A DNA stretch of 64,000 nt from Rosenbergiella metrosideri (GCF_022602565.1 NZ_JALBCV010000007.1:1-64000); one strand, 5' to 3'. Positions 48,101-58,157 are shown, counted from the stretch's first letter. Program-made: numbers and translations. The notes: a model not told the origin generated them from the sequence alone.

Positions 48101-48982
48101 TTAGAATAATGCTTTAATGTTGTGTATGAATTGGCTGTCGCGCACGGACGTATAAATGATCATTACGCCTTCTGCTGGGTGAAGTTGGTGCAGAGGCTGG
48201 GTACGAGGACAATGCGCGGTGAGTCTTGGCGGTGGCGATGCGTGGGTAATGGGGGTTGCTGCTGAACGATTAAGTAACTGACTCAATTTCACCAATTGAA
48301 TATCAGCGGGCAGGGTAGGTAGAAGCTGTTGTAGAACTTTTACCGTAGTGGGATGGGGATGCCCAATGGCGATAGCCGAACCATTACGTTGGGCGAGCTT
48401 AACCGCACGTTGAAATTGGTAGCGAATATCCGCTTCATTTTGTGTGTCATCTAAGAAGACATTTCTCTTCAACACCTTCACGGAAGTGCCTCGTGCGGCA
48501 TTTACGGCTTGGGTATTACCAATGGTCACGCTGTCGAGAAAATAGAGCTGATGATGGTTCAGTACGCTCATGACTTTTTGCATCGCAGGTAAGCTGGAGG
48601 TCATCCGGCTCCCCATATGATTATTCAACCCTACCGCATAGGGTACTTGGCGAATAGCATGCTCGATAATACTTTGCACCTGAGTAAGGCTCATTTCTGG
48701 GGTCAATGTATTCACCTCAAGGGGTTGCTTGCTCATCGGTGCCATCGGCAGATGAATCAGCACCTCATGACCCGCTTGGTGGGCGAGGGTGGCCATCGAA
48801 CGGGAATGCGGGGCATCAGGTAATACAGCGATAGAGATAGTATTAGGAAGAGCAATCACTTTATGCTCCTCCGTGGGACGGTATCCAAAGTCGTCGATAA
48901 CCAGGGCTAACTGTCCTGCATAGGTTGAACAGGCGAACGTTAGGAAACCAAAAGAAATAAGGGAGTGAAATAATTTTCGCAC
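48101..48982 (-). CDS. yibQ: YibQ divergent polysaccharide deacetylase
   Basis: A signal peptide (about 22 residues, ..FLTFACSTYA) precedes a NodB-like barrel: LALVIDDFGYRPTEEHKVIA, GHEVLIHLPMAPMSKQPLEV, ALNNHMGSRMTSSLPAM-type block (here VGLNNHMGSRMTSS) and AIAIGHPHPTTVKVL. This is the divergent polysaccharide deacetylase family found beside envC. The activity is not established. It is one base after envC on the same strand, so an operon is likely. Confidence 0.9.
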   Translation of the reverse strand: MRKLFHSLISFGFLTFACSTYAGQLALVIDDFGYRPTEEHKVIALPNTISIAVLPDAPHSRSMATLAHQAGHEVLIHLPMAPMSKQPLEVNTLTPEMSLTQVQSIIEHAIRQVPYAVGLNNHMGSRMTSSLPAMQKVMSVLNHHQLYFLDSVTIGNTQAVNAARGTSVKVLKRNVFLDDTQNEADIRYQFQRAVKLAQRNGSAIAIGHPHPTTVKVLQQLLPTLPADIQLVKLSQLLNRSAATPITHASPPPRLTAHCPRTQPLHQLHPAEGVMIIYTSVRDSQFIHNIKALF

Positions 48983-48983
48983 A

Positions 48984-50285
48984 TTATCTTCCTAGCCAGC
49001 TTAATGGGTTAACGGCTTGTCCTTGGCGTCGAATTTCAAAGTAAAGTGCGGGAGAACCTTGCCCGCCACTGCTCCCGACTAGCGCGATAGGTTGCCCGGC
49101 CCTTACCTGTTGACCAACGTTCACTAAGGCACTCTGATTATAACCATAGAGGCTCATATCACCTTTACCGTGTTCAATCACGACGACAAGGCCGTAACCT
49201 TGTAACCAGTCGGCCATTAAGACGCGGCCATCGGCAATCGCGCGAACATCAGTGCCTTCCGCTGCACCAATAACCAAACCTTTCCAGCGTAGTTCACCTT
49301 GTAAATTATCACCAAAACGATGAATAAGACGGCCATGTATCGGCCAAGGGTATTGGCCATTGGCCCTACCCAAACCGCCTGTGCGGGCAATCAGTTCTTT
49401 CTCACCTTCGGTAGGACGGTAGGTTGAGCCTTTAGCTTGGGCTTGTGCTTGGCGTTGTTTGACTTGTTCTGCAGCTCTCACCTCGCGAGCTGCTCGAGCT
49501 TTAGCTTCTTGCGCGGCTCGGGCGATCTGGTTTTGTAGTCGGTTTTCGTTCTGTCGCATTTCGGCGAGGTCGGCTTGATCTCTCTGTAATGATGCGTTCA
49601 ATTGTTGTAAGGTTTTTTGCCGAGCACTTTGAGCGGCCTGCAATCGATCTTGCTGCGCTTTTTGTTGGCTGAACAGCGCTTGTTGCTGCTGTTGGCGCAC
49701 TTCGAGCTGCGATTTTTTATCGGCTAAATCGGCACGGGTCTGTTTTAATGACTCGATGTTTTCTTGACGTGCAGTATTTAAATAACGGAAATAAGTCAGC
49801 ATTCGGTCACTACGTTGACCGTCTTCACCACTGAGTAGAAGCTCAATACCGCTATGTTGCCCCTGACGGAAAGCCGCATCAAGCTGGGCCGCGAGCACCT
49901 TTTCTTCATGAGCTTGAGAACGGATAAGCTCTTCAATAGAGTCCGTCAGCTCTTGGATATCGCCGTTAATGCTATCTAGATTGAGTTGTGTCTCACGTAA
50001 TTGCCGGCTGGCTTGGGCAATGAGTATCTCTTGGCTCTTTAACTTACCCAATAATTCGTCGCGTTGCTGTTTTTGTGCTTGAACACTGCGCTCTTTGGCC
50101 GCAATATCTTGTTGAATCGATCGGAGCGCCGATTGATTATCGTCAGTATAGCCAGAAATGGGTAAGGTCAATAGGCCCGCACAGAGGAGCAGGCTGGACG
50201 TCAGCGGTAAACGGCGAAATTGCGGTGACAAAATCGTATTATGCCGAGCTGAAAAAGATAGAGTGAAACGCTTTTTTTCCGTCAT
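48984..50285 (-). CDS. envC: Murein hydrolase activator EnvC
   Basis: EnvC activates amidases AmiA and AmiB at the septum under control of FtsEX. An N-terminal signal/anchor (about 25-47) precedes a long coiled coil (about 50-280, rich in Gln and Arg), then a LytM domain with LIHRFGDNLQGELRWKGLVI and ALYFEIRRQGQAVNPLSWLG. The LytM site lacks the H-x-H zinc ligand (ALYFE instead), as in E. coli EnvC, so it is an activator and not an enzyme. 433 residues. gpmM, normally just upstream, is missing. Confidence 0.95.
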   Translation of the reverse strand: MTEKKRFTLSFSARHNTILSPQFRRLPLTSSLLLCAGLLTLPISGYTDDNQSALRSIQQDIAAKERSVQAQKQQRDELLGKLKSQEILIAQASRQLRETQLNLDSINGDIQELTDSIEELIRSQAHEEKVLAAQLDAAFRQGQHSGIELLLSGEDGQRSDRMLTYFRYLNTARQENIESLKQTRADLADKKSQLEVRQQQQQALFSQQKAQQDRLQAAQSARQKTLQQLNASLQRDQADLAEMRQNENRLQNQIARAAQEAKARAAREVRAAEQVKQRQAQAQAKGSTYRPTEGEKELIARTGGLGRANGQYPWPIHGRLIHRFGDNLQGELRWKGLVIGAAEGTDVRAIADGRVLMADWLQGYGLVVVIEHGKGDMSLYGYNQSALVNVGQQVRAGQPIALVGSSGGQGSPALYFEIRRQGQAVNPLSWLGR

Positions 50286-50523
50286 AAGGCTGAGATTATT
50301 CCATGATGTTTCACAGGTTACCAGAGTAACGCTCGGGTTTTATAGTGTACAGCCTATAATAATGGCATAATCAGATAATAGGTAAGAATTCGGCAGTGTG
50401 AAAGGGCCAGTCTAAGGTTATTACAGTAGATAATTCCCATTTTACAATGTTGTCCCGACTACGCAGTGTCACAACACTGCGCGGATACATTTATATTAGA
50501 TCGTTCTCGGAGTTGTTTTTCTT

Positions 50524-50955
50524 ATGCAAGATATTATGGAATTCGTTCACAATCACCTTATCTTAAGCCTGGCTTGGGTGGTATTACTGGTATTAGTGAT
50601 TTTTACTACTTTCAAAGGCCTGTTTTCTAAAGTTAAGTTAATCGGGCGGGGCGAAGCCACCCATTTAATTAATAAAGAAAATGCTGTTGTGGTAGATGTG
50701 CGTGGGCGTGATGATTTTCGCCGTGGCCATATCTCTGGTGCGCTCCAAGTGAGCAGTGACGACATTAAGAAAGGCAATTTTTCCGAACTCGAAAAGTACA
50801 AATCTCAGCCAGTGATCGTTGTTTGTGCAACGGGACAGAGTGCCGGAGAGGCTGCAGCACAACTTAACGCAGCAGGTTTCGAAAAAGTATCTGTATTAAA
50901 GGATGGTATTAGTGGTTGGAGTAGTGAAAACCTTCCACTAGTCCGTGGCAAATAG
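50524..50955 (+). CDS. yibN: YibN rhodanese-domain membrane protein
   Basis: A single N-terminal helix (about 12-29, [19 protein letters not shown]) anchors a rhodanese domain with [20 protein letters not shown] and the active-site Cys in [16 protein letters not shown]. The length of 143 equals E. coli YibN. It is first in yibN-grxC-secB-gpsA on the plus strand. Confidence 0.95.
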   Translation: MQDIMEFVHNHLILSLAWVVLLVLVIFTTFKGLFSKVKLIGRGEATHLINKENAVVVDVRGRDDFRRGHISGALQVSSDDIKKGNFSELEKYKSQPVIVVCATGQSAGEAAAQLNAAGFEKVSVLKDGISGWSSENLPLVRGK

Positions 50956-50972
50956 ATTCTAAAGAGGCTTTT

Positions 50973-51227
50973 ATGGCATCCATTGATATCTACACCAAAC
51001 AAACCTGTCCTTTTTGCCATCGTGCAAAAGCATTGTTGGATCAAAAAGGTGTGAAATACCACGAAATTGCGATCGATAATGACAGCGAAAAACGGGCAGA
51101 AATGATAGATCGTAGTCAGCGTACGACAGTGCCACAAATCTTTATCGATCAGCTCCATGTCGGCGGATGCGATGATTTGTTTGCATTGGAGCAGCGTGCA
51201 CAACTAGACCCACTACTGAATGCCTAA
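50973..51227 (+). CDS. grxC: Glutaredoxin 3
   Basis: The small thiol transferase has the active site KQTCPFCHRAKALL (C-P-F-C; E. coli uses C-P-Y-C), the cis-Pro block TTVPQIFIDQLHVGGCDDLF and 84 residues. It follows yibN after 17 bases with AAAGAGG before the ATG. Confidence 0.96.
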   Translation: MASIDIYTKQTCPFCHRAKALLDQKGVKYHEIAIDNDSEKRAEMIDRSQRTTVPQIFIDQLHVGGCDDLFALEQRAQLDPLLNA

Positions 51228-51263
51228 CGATAGGCTCTATTTTGTATTAAAGGATTGAGTACC

Positions 51264-51725
51264 ATGTCTGAACAGAACCCAAATGAAATGACTTTCCAGA
51301 TCCAGCGTGTTTACACCAAAGATATCTCTTTTGAAGCACCTAATGCCCCGCAAATTTTCCAAAAAGAGTGGGAGCCTGATGTAAAGTTGGACCTCGATAC
51401 GGCATCGACTCAACTTTCTGAAGGGATCTATGAAGTCGTTCTTCGCGTAACGGTTACCGCAACTGTTGGTGAAGATACTGCTTTCTTATGCGAAGTTCAG
51501 CAAGCGGGTATTTTTACCATTTCGGGAATCGAAGGTTCGCAAATGGCCCACTGCTTAGGTGCATATTGCCCTAATATTCTGTTCCCTTACGCTCGTGAAT
51601 GCGTCTCTGCGCTAGTCTCACGTGGTACCTTCCCGCAACTAAACTTAGCACCTGTCAACTTTGACGCGCTTTTCATGAACTACCTTCAGCAGCAAGAAGG
51701 TGGTGAAGTCGCGCAGGATGCTTAA
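51264..51725 (+). CDS. secB: Protein-export chaperone SecB
   Basis: This tetrameric chaperone keeps preproteins unfolded and delivers them to Sec[41 protein letters not shown] and [20 protein letters not shown] are conserved. The ATG at 51264 with AAAGGA upstream gives 153 residues; a TTG three codons earlier is less likely. gpsA starts 5 bases after the stop. Confidence 0.97.
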   Translation: MSEQNPNEMTFQIQRVYTKDISFEAPNAPQIFQKEWEPDVKLDLDTASTQLSEGIYEVVLRVTVTATVGEDTAFLCEVQQAGIFTISGIEGSQMAHCLGAYCPNILFPYARECVSALVSRGTFPQLNLAPVNFDALFMNYLQQQEGGEVAQDA

Positions 51726-51730
51726 TCACG

Positions 51731-52741
51731 ATGCGTGAAGCAAGCGTAAGCGTTATCGGTGCCGGTTCATACGGCACCGCTCTAGCGATCACTCTGGCCC
51801 GTAACGGTTACCCTGTGACGTTATGGGGGCATAACCTGCAACATATCGCGCGGTTAAGTGAACAACGTTGCAATGCCGAGTTCCTGTCCGATGTCCCTTT
51901 CCCTGATAATCTCGTCTTAACCTCCCAGCTTAATGAAGCCGTTACGCAAAGTCGTGATCTCTTAATTGTTGTCCCCAGCCATGTCTTTGGTGACGTATTA
52001 AAACAGATCGCCCCAATGTTACTGCCGGATACCCGTATCGTTTGGGCAACTAAAGGGTTAGAAGTTGAGACGGGGCGTTTACTCGAAGATGTTGCCCGCG
52101 AAATTTTAGGTCCCGATATTCCTCTGGCAGTCATTTCCGGGCCGACCTTCGCTAAGGAGCTTGCTGCCGGTATGCCCACCGCAATTGCTTTAGCATCGAA
52201 GAATGCGCAATTTGCGATGGACTTACAGACTAAGCTGCACTGCGGTAAAAGTTTTCGGGTCTACAGTAATAATGATATGACCGGTGTGCAATTGGGTGGT
52301 GCGGTGAAAAACGTCATCGCCATCGGAGCGGGCATGTCAGATGGTATGGGCTTTGGTGCCAATGCGCGCACAGCGTTGATCACCCGTGGTTTAGCGGAGA
52401 TGTCTCGTTTAGGCTTGGCATTAGGTGCGCAAGCGGAGACCTTCACTGGCATGGCCGGTTTAGGCGATCTAGTATTAACCTGCACAGATAACCAATCACG
52501 TAACCGCCGTTTTGGAATGCTGTTAGGGCAAGGAACGTCGGTTGAAGAAGCACAAGAAACGATTAGTCAGGTTGTAGAGGGCTACCGTAATACTAAAGAA
52601 GTTTACCTCCTTGCGGCAAGTGTTGGGGTAGAAATGCCAATCGTTGAGCAAATCTACCAAGTGCTTTATTGTGGTAAACCCGCTCAAGATGCAGCCATTG
52701 CGCTGTTGGGACGAGAACGTAAAGACGAATCACGTCAGTAA
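51731..52741 (+). CDS. gpsA: Glycerol-3-phosphate dehydrogenase (NAD(P)+)
   Basis: GpsA supplies glycerol-3-phosphate for phospholipid synthesis. The nucleotide fold [40 protein letters not shown] and the catalytic [20 protein letters not shown] are intact. 336 residues (339 in E. coli). It is close behind secB and followed by a terminator. Confidence 0.97.
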   Translation: MREASVSVIGAGSYGTALAITLARNGYPVTLWGHNLQHIARLSEQRCNAEFLSDVPFPDNLVLTSQLNEAVTQSRDLLIVVPSHVFGDVLKQIAPMLLPDTRIVWATKGLEVETGRLLEDVAREILGPDIPLAVISGPTFAKELAAGMPTAIALASKNAQFAMDLQTKLHCGKSFRVYSNNDMTGVQLGGAVKNVIAIGAGMSDGMGFGANARTALITRGLAEMSRLGLALGAQAETFTGMAGLGDLVLTCTDNQSRNRRFGMLLGQGTSVEEAQETISQVVEGYRNTKEVYLLAASVGVEMPIVEQIYQVLYCGKPAQDAAIALLGRERKDESRQ

Positions 52742-52765
52742 GTAAGCTTACTTTATTTAATTATT

Positions 52766-52786
52766 ACGCCCGTTTGGGCGTTTTTT
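52766..52786 (+). terminator. Terminator between gpsA and cysE
   Basis: ACGCCC-GTTT-GGGCGT followed by TTTTTT is a compact rho-independent terminator 25 bases after gpsA. cysE starts only 15 bases after it, so some readthrough or a promoter inside gpsA is likely. Confidence 0.85.
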
Positions 52787-52800
52787 ATCAGGAGCATGTC

Positions 52801-53619
52801 ATGTCTTCGGAAGAGCTTGAGCAAATTTGGGAAGCGATTCTCGCTGAAGCACGTGAACTGGCATCCGGCGAACCCATGCTTGCCAGCTTTTTCCACGCCA
52901 CGCTACTAAAGCACGACAACTTAGGCAGTGCCTTAAGCTACATGTTGGCGAATAAGTTGGCGAATGCCAATATGCCCGCCATTGCAATTCGCGACATAGT
53001 CGAAGAAGCTTACCACCAAGATCCCGGTATGATCTTGTCTGCTGTTCGCGATATTATGGCGGTGAGTCAGCGTGACCCCGCAGTGGATAAATATTCAACC
53101 CCTTTGCTCTATCTTAAAGGTTTCCATGCGCTGCAAGCTTACCGTATTGGTCATTGGTTGTGGCGCGAAGGCCGGCGTTCACTCGCCGTCTATCTACAGA
53201 ACGAAATTTCTGTTTCTTTTGGTGTCGATATCCACCCGGCTGCAAAAATTGGCTGTGGCATAATGCTCGATCATGCAACCGGTATCGTGATTGGCGAAAC
53301 GGCGGTAGTCAGTGACGATGTTTCGATACTGCAGTCTGTTACGCTGGGCGGGACCGGCAAAACTTCCGGTGATCGTCATCCCAAAATCCGCGAGGGAGTA
53401 ATGATTGGCGCTGGTGCGAAAGTGTTAGGTAATATTGAGATTGGTGAAGGGGCAAAAATTGGAGCCGGATCGGTCGTATTGATGGCTGTCCCACCACATA
53501 CCACCGTGGCCGGAATTCCTGCAAGAATTGTAGGTCGTCCGACCAGCCAAAGGCCCTCAATGGAAATGGATCAACATTTTACTGGGGCGATGGGGTTTGA
53601 ATACGGTGATGGGATATAA
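52801..53619 (+). CDS. cysE: Serine O-acetyltransferase
   Basis: CysE makes O-acetylserine, the carbon skeleton of cysteine. The helical N-terminal part (EPMLASFFHATLLKHDNLGS) precedes a left-handed hexapeptide-repeat domain with DIHPAAKIGCGIMLDHATGI, GGTGKTSGDRHPKIREGVMI and GAGAKVLGNIEIGEGAKIGA. The C-terminal MDQHFTGAMGFEYGDGI tail, which binds cysteine synthase, is present and ends in Ile. The ATG at 52801 with AGGAG gives 272 residues (273 in E. coli). Confidence 0.97.
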   Translation: MSSEELEQIWEAILAEARELASGEPMLASFFHATLLKHDNLGSALSYMLANKLANANMPAIAIRDIVEEAYHQDPGMILSAVRDIMAVSQRDPAVDKYSTPLLYLKGFHALQAYRIGHWLWREGRRSLAVYLQNEISVSFGVDIHPAAKIGCGIMLDHATGIVIGETAVVSDDVSILQSVTLGGTGKTSGDRHPKIREGVMIGAGAKVLGNIEIGEGAKIGAGSVVLMAVPPHTTVAGIPARIVGRPTSQRPSMEMDQHFTGAMGFEYGDGI

Positions 53620-53638
53620 CCCGAAGATTACGCTGCGT

Positions 53639-54112
53639 TTATTCTCGTAACAGTGCGCCAGCATAGCCTAATTGACGCCAGGCTTCGAACACTACCACCG
53701 CGACTGAGTTTGAAAGATTCATGCTGCGACTACTCTCTACCATAGGAATACGGATTTTTTGCTGGGGCGGTAAGCTGTCGAGTATTGTTGCCGGAAGACC
53801 ACGGCTTTCTGGGCCAAACATGAGATAGTCACCGTCCTGCCAACTCACTGCACTGTGGGCAGGGGTGCCTTTAGTCGTCAGCGCAAAGAGTCTTTCGGGC
53901 TGTTCAGTTGCGAGAAAAGCCTCGTAATTAGCATGTTTTTTTACGGCAGTAAATTCGTGGTAATCCAGTCCCGCACGGCGCAGACGTTTATCGTCCCAAG
54001 TAAAACCTAAAGGTTCGATAATATGCAGGGAAAACCCTGTATTTGCACAGAGGCGAATAATATTTCCGGTATTGGGTGGAATTTCTGGTTCGAATAAAAC
54101 GATATTAATCAT
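53639..54112 (-). CDS. trmL: tRNA (cytidine(34)-2'-O)-methyltransferase TrmL
   Basis: This SPOUT methyltransferase modifies the wobble base of two tRNA-Leu species. [31 protein letters not shown] and [20 protein letters not shown] (knot) are typical. The length of 157 equals the E. coli enzyme. It is convergent with cysE as in E. coli. Confidence 0.96.
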   Translation of the reverse strand: MINIVLFEPEIPPNTGNIIRLCANTGFSLHIIEPLGFTWDDKRLRRAGLDYHEFTAVKKHANYEAFLATEQPERLFALTTKGTPAHSAVSWQDGDYLMFGPESRGLPATILDSLPPQQKIRIPMVESSRSMNLSNSVAVVVFEAWRQLGYAGALLRE

Positions 54113-54147
54113 GGCGGCTCCCTTTTCGAGAGCCGCAGCATAGCAAA

Positions 54148-55524
54148 TTATTGTTTCGCTGAGTATAACGGAAGCCAGATAGTTAATCGTAAGCCGCCGA
54201 GCGGGCTATCTTCAGCTTTGACATGCCCACGATGCTGTTGAATAACCGTGTCGACAATCGCTAAGCCGAGCCCAGTTCCGCCTGAGGCACGGTCACGCGC
54301 CTCATCCGTTCGATAGAAAGGACGGAAGATTTGTTCACGATCTTGTGGGTCGACCCCAGGGCCATCATCATCAACATGTAGGGTTAAGCCCGTTCTATCC
54401 ACAGAGAAGCTGATACTGATGGCTGAGTGGGAATACCGCAGGGCATTACGGATAATATTTTCGACAGCACTTTCTAAGGCGTGTGGATTACCATACAAAG
54501 GCCAAGCGCCTGGTGGATAGAGTATATCCATTTTCTTACCCATTTGCTCTGCTTCGAAGCGTGCATCATCAATAACATCTTTCCATAATTGGTTGGCTCT
54601 TAACACTTCACTAATTAAAGCATTTTTATGCTGAGTGCGTGAAAGGTCGAGCAGATCGTTAATCATTCCGTCTAAGCGCTGCGCCTCAGTTTCAATACGC
54701 TCCAATTCTTTACTTTCTCCAGCACGGCGACGTAACAATGCCGTCGAGAGTTGTAAGCGGGTTAACGGTGTACGCAATTCATGGCTAATATCCGAAAGTA
54801 AGCGATGCTGCCCTTTGATAAGACGTTCAAGCGCACTGACCATTTGATTGAAGCTGGCACCCGCCGCTAAGAACTCTTGGGGACCTGATTCAAGCTCAGG
54901 ATGCTGGCGTAGGTTGCCGCTAGCCACTTCATCGGCAGCATATTTGAGCTTACGTGCAGGTTTGGCAAGGCTCCATGCCAGCCATAGCAGTAAGGGAGTA
55001 CTGATTAACATGGTGACGAGAAGGAGTAACCAAGGGCGGTCAAACAGTAGATTCACGAAGTCGAGCTGTGAACTACTGGCCGGACGGATCATATACAATT
55101 GATAATTATCTTCCCCATCCTCGATAGAGAATGGACCAGCCATCTCTTGTCGACCATATTTTTTCTTTTGAGGGTGATCGGCGTTGTCTGACTGCCCGAT
55201 AAAATTCCGAATAATTTGCATTTCATTATGGCGTGCACCAATAACCCGGCCCTCAGAGGTAACGAGTAATAGGTGCTGGCCCGGGGGGGCCCATTTATCG
55301 ATTGCTCGATAGAGACGTCGCCACCACATCAGGTCATTGGGAGGATCTTGTCGTAGCTCGGCTTCAATATGTTGCTCAACCATTGCTCCCTCACGATATT
55401 CGCTTGGGAGTAGAGAGGTCATTTGCCGTGAGTCGAGCTTAGGCACCATGAGGACAAGCATCAGCACTAGCGCCAAGGTTAACCAGAAAATCGCAAAGAT
55501 ACGGGTAGTCAAACTGGCAATCAT
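54148..55524 (-). CDS. cpxA: Envelope-stress sensor histidine kinase CpxA
   Basis: CpxA senses misfolded envelope proteins. Two membrane helices (about 8-28 and 165-187) enclose a periplasmic domain. Then come HAMP (about 188-240), the phospho-His in [20 protein letters not shown], and the ATPase boxes ([33 protein letters not shown]). 458 residues (457 in E. coli). Its ATG overlaps the cpxR stop by 4 bases. Confidence 0.97.
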   Translation of the reverse strand: MIASLTTRIFAIFWLTLALVLMLVLMVPKLDSRQMTSLLPSEYREGAMVEQHIEAELRQDPPNDLMWWRRLYRAIDKWAPPGQHLLLVTSEGRVIGARHNEMQIIRNFIGQSDNADHPQKKKYGRQEMAGPFSIEDGEDNYQLYMIRPASSSQLDFVNLLFDRPWLLLLVTMLISTPLLLWLAWSLAKPARKLKYAADEVASGNLRQHPELESGPQEFLAAGASFNQMVSALERLIKGQHRLLSDISHELRTPLTRLQLSTALLRRRAGESKELERIETEAQRLDGMINDLLDLSRTQHKNALISEVLRANQLWKDVIDDARFEAEQMGKKMDILYPPGAWPLYGNPHALESAVENIIRNALRYSHSAISISFSVDRTGLTLHVDDDGPGVDPQDREQIFRPFYRTDEARDRASGGTGLGLAIVDTVIQQHRGHVKAEDSPLGGLRLTIWLPLYSAKQ

Positions 55525-56219
55525 GTTGCAGAGACCATTAGGTAGCCACGCCCACGAAGGGTTTTAAACCAAGGATGCCCATCACGACGCTCAGGAAGCT
55601 TTCTGCGTAGATTAGAGATATGCATATCGATCGCGCGGTCAAAAGGCGTCAAGCGTTTACCCAGTACCTCTTGGCTCAGGTGCTCGCGAGAGACAACTTG
55701 ACCGAGATGTTGAGCTAATAGATAGAGTAAAGTGAATTCGGTTCCCGTCAGTTCCAGAGCTTCATTATCGAAACTGGCTTCTTGGCGTCCAGGATTCAGA
55801 CGTAATTCATCGACTTTGAGTGTAGGGGAATTACTTTCTTGTACTTGTTGCTGCTCACTCCAATTTGAACGACGTAATATGGCACGGATCCGCGCAACTA
55901 ATTCACGGTCGTTAAAAGGTTTCGGCAGGTAATCATCGGCGCCAAGTTCTAATCCAAGCACACGGTCCAGCTCGCTCCCTCTTGCTGTCAGCATAATGAC
56001 TGGCGTTTGATGTTGTTGGCGGAGTTCTTTTAATGTATCAAGACCATTTTTCTTAGGCATCATGACATCTAAAAGTAATAGGTCGATGCTGCTGTCCATC
56101 AAGGATAAAGCTTGCTCGCCATCACCCGCGACGGTTACATCAAAACCTTCCATTTCTAGTAATTCTTTTAACAGTGAAGTTAGTTCACGGTCATCATCAA
56201 CGAGTAAAATTTTATTCAT
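55521..56219 (-). CDS. cpxR: Response regulator CpxR
   Basis: This OmpR-family regulator has the acidic pocket LLVDDDRELTSLL, the phospho-Asp in LLLLDVMMPKKNGLDTL, GADDYLPKPFNDRELVARI, and a winged-helix C-terminal domain (LTGTEFTLLYLLAQHLGQVV, FKTLRGRGYLMV). 232 residues, same as E. coli. It is first in cpxRA and divergent from cpxP. Confidence 0.97.
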   Translation of the reverse strand: MNKILLVDDDRELTSLLKELLEMEGFDVTVAGDGEQALSLMDSSIDLLLLDVMMPKKNGLDTLKELRQQHQTPVIMLTARGSELDRVLGLELGADDYLPKPFNDRELVARIRAILRRSNWSEQQQVQESNSPTLKVDELRLNPGRQEASFDNEALELTGTEFTLLYLLAQHLGQVVSREHLSQEVLGKRLTPFDRAIDMHISNLRRKLPERRDGHPWFKTLRGRGYLMVSAT

Positions 56220-56274
56220 GATCTCTCCTCTTCGGCAGCAAAAATACCTTGTTCCATGGTAACGTGTTTATCAC

Positions 56275-56289
56275 TTTACTTAGTTTTAC
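56275..56289 (-). promoter_or_regulatory. Perfect CpxR box between cpxR and cpxP
   Basis: TTTAC-TTAGT-TTTAC, read on the minus strand as GTAAA-N5-GTAAA, is a perfect match to the CpxR consensus. It lies about 82 bases before the cpxP start and 56 bases before cpxR, so it probably controls both directions, as in E. coli. Confidence 0.88.
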
Positions 56290-56370
56290 ACCCCCTGACG
56301 GATGTTTGCAGCAACTCGCTTAGACTACCCCCCAATGCTTCAAACAACAACCGCTACGAGGAACAGTGAA

Positions 56371-56835
56371 ATGCGTCATCTTTGTGCTCTCGCGATATCC
56401 TCTTTATTTATGGTTTCTACGGGGTATGCCCAAAACGTCGAAACAGCACGTAAAGATGAGATTAACCAGCCTTGCACAACAAATGATAGCCTGACACAAC
56501 GTATCCAATCACATATGTTTGATGGTATCGAACTGAGTGAGTCGCAGCGTCAAAGAATGCGGGATCTGACCGATCAATTTCGTTTTCGCCATTCCACTAC
56601 GGATATCGGCGATTTGAAGGCGATGCAGAAATTAACATTGTCCCCTGATTTTGATGAGACAGCTGTTCGCAATCAAGCGCAAAAAATTGCAGACGAGCAA
56701 GTGAAGTTTCAAGTTGAAATGGCCCATGTACGTAATCAAATCTACGGGTTATTAACGTCAAGCCAGAAAAAGCAAGTCCAGCAGAATTATGAATATCGTA
56801 TAGATAAATTATGCGATATCAAAGAATTACAGTGA
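56371..56835 (+). CDS. cpxP: Periplasmic Cpx repressor CpxP
   Basis: CpxP binds the CpxA sensor and is degraded together with misfolded proteins. A signal peptide (MRHLCALAISSLFMVSTGYA) is followed by a helical Spy/CpxP fold with SHMFDGIELSESQRQRMRDL (the first LTXXQ-type repeat is altered to LSESQ) and VEMAHVRNQIYGLLTSSQKK (second repeat, LTSSQ). The ATG at 56371 with GAGGA gives 154 residues (166 in E. coli, whose C-terminal tail is longer). Confidence 0.93.
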   Translation: MRHLCALAISSLFMVSTGYAQNVETARKDEINQPCTTNDSLTQRIQSHMFDGIELSESQRQRMRDLTDQFRFRHSTTDIGDLKAMQKLTLSPDFDETAVRNQAQKIADEQVKFQVEMAHVRNQIYGLLTSSQKKQVQQNYEYRIDKLCDIKELQ

Positions 56836-56897
56836 GCATGCCATGTTGACTGTAATGTAGTACCAGTAGTATGTCATACCTTTTTCCTTGCCATAGA

Positions 56898-56917
56898 CAC
56901 CATCCCTGTCTTCCCCC
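56898..56917 (+). repeat. attL: 20-bp direct repeat at the cpxP terminator
   Basis: CACCATCCCTGTCTTCCCCC occurs here and identically at 61431-61450. Its last bases form the left arm of a terminator. Confidence 0.85.
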
Positions 56918-56938
56918 TCAGTGATGAGGGGTTTTTTT
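56914..56938 (+). terminator. Terminator after cpxP, at attL
   Basis: CCCCTCA-GTGA-TGAGGGG followed by TTTTTTT, 78 bases after the cpxP stop. The left arm is shared with the attachment core. Confidence 0.92.
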
Positions 56939-57023
56939 ATCAGGTACTTAGAAAAAATCCTTTATAAATCAATCCTCCTTGCAACAGCCATAAGCAGTTA
57001 CAAGAAAGATATAGCGTTACGGG

Positions 57024-57041
57024 TGTAGACAAGATGTAGAC
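57024..57041 (+). promoter_or_regulatory. Paired integrase arm-type sites (left)
   Basis: Two TGTAGAC direct repeats start 11 bases apart, just beyond the end of the integrase remnant. They resemble the TGTGGACA arm sites of P2 integrase. A matching pair lies at 61361-61378. Confidence 0.6.
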
Positions 57042-57048
57042 AACATTG

Positions 57049-57680
57049 TCACACCGCCAGCCCGCCGCCGAGAGGGTTTAACGTTACTGTGTGCTGCCGG
57101 TAATCGGGAGCAAGGTGAGCATAAACCATCATCTGTTGTATGCTGGCGTGCCCCAGAATTTGCTGTAACGCAATAATGTTCCCCCATTCATCATGAACCA
57201 GCTTGCGAACGTATGCTGAAGTACGTGCGTTGCCTGTCTGCGTGGTAAATCGGGCTTAACCTGTTTGAGCCGTTCACAGAAGTTTTCATAGTCAACTTAG
57301 AACAGTGGCCCGGTGTCGCTGATCTTGATTTCTTTTTTCAGTTCTTCCGATATCGGAACCGTGCGCTTTTTCCCGTTTTTGGTTTTAAGAAACGTCACGC
57401 GCCCATGATTAACCTGCTCACCTCGCAGCGTGCTACTTTCGCCCCAGCGTGCGCCGGTACTTAGGCATAGCAGTGCTACACGTCGATCGTCGCCGGTAAG
57501 AGTATTCAGCAACCTACTGATCTCTGATTTTGCTAGATAGGTTATAGCTGGCGGTGCTTCTTTCAGTGGTTCCAAACCCTTGCAGGGATTTTCCTTCCTG
57601 AACTCTTCCAGCTTTATCAACGTGGTCAACATTCCGTATAAGCGTTAAATATCCCGGTTGATCGTATCTTTGCCCGGTGA
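57049..57680 (-). pseudogene. P2-type integrase remnant
   Basis: The N-terminal part is lost and the remnant starts near INRDI, then an in-frame TAA (57645-57647), LYGMLTTLIKLEEFRKENP and LLCLSTGARWGESSTLRGEQ, which match P2 Int. A second stop follows GPLF (57297-57299). The HxxR motif reads HVLQHTFAS (Arg to Gln), a one-base deletion follows NGG, and the end IIALQQILGHASIQQMMVYA keeps the Tyr. It reads toward attL, as int does in P2 prophages. Confidence 0.88.
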
Positions 57681-57984
57681 TTGCCTGGATGGTACTACCA
57701 CCCTGGCACCTGTTACGCCTTACGATAAGTGGAACGGTAGCAAGTGGGTGACGGATACCGAAGCACAGCACACGGCAGACGTGGAGGCAGCAGTACAACA
57801 GAAAGCTGTGTTAATTGCAGAAGCACAGGAAACGATCAGCGTCTGGCAGACTGAACTACAGTTAGACATTTTCAGCGATGAAGACAAAGCCAGCCTGATA
57901 GCCTGGATGAAATATATCAAAGCTGTTCAGGCGGTGGATACGTCGCAAGCGCCGGATATCACCTGGCCGGATAAGCCGGAATAA
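57658..57984 (+). pseudogene. Tail-fibre assembly protein fragment
   Basis: The C-terminal half of a Tfa-type chaperone: TPYDKWNGSKWVTDTEAQHT, then a coiled segment and IAWMKYIKAVQAVDTSQAPD with ITWPDKPE at the end. Full proteins are about 190 residues; here about 100 remain, without a credible start, and the 5' end abuts the integrase remnant. Confidence 0.8.
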
Positions 57985-58157
57985 GTTTGCATTCCTGCAC
58001 GCATCCCCAGTTTTAACCGGGCTGGACGTACGTATCGAGTACAGTCATTTTTAACGGCGCTACAGCACTGTCAGTTATGGCGATGTGTTCTGGAAGATGA
58101 AGCGGACATCTGCCCGCTTAAGTTTTTCCTGTTCGCTGAGGATATTACAAGTTACGA

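Noticed and set aside
54635-55102. Two adjacent plus-strand frames
   Set aside because: Both are antisense to cpxA, with Ser/Arg-rich shadow composition.
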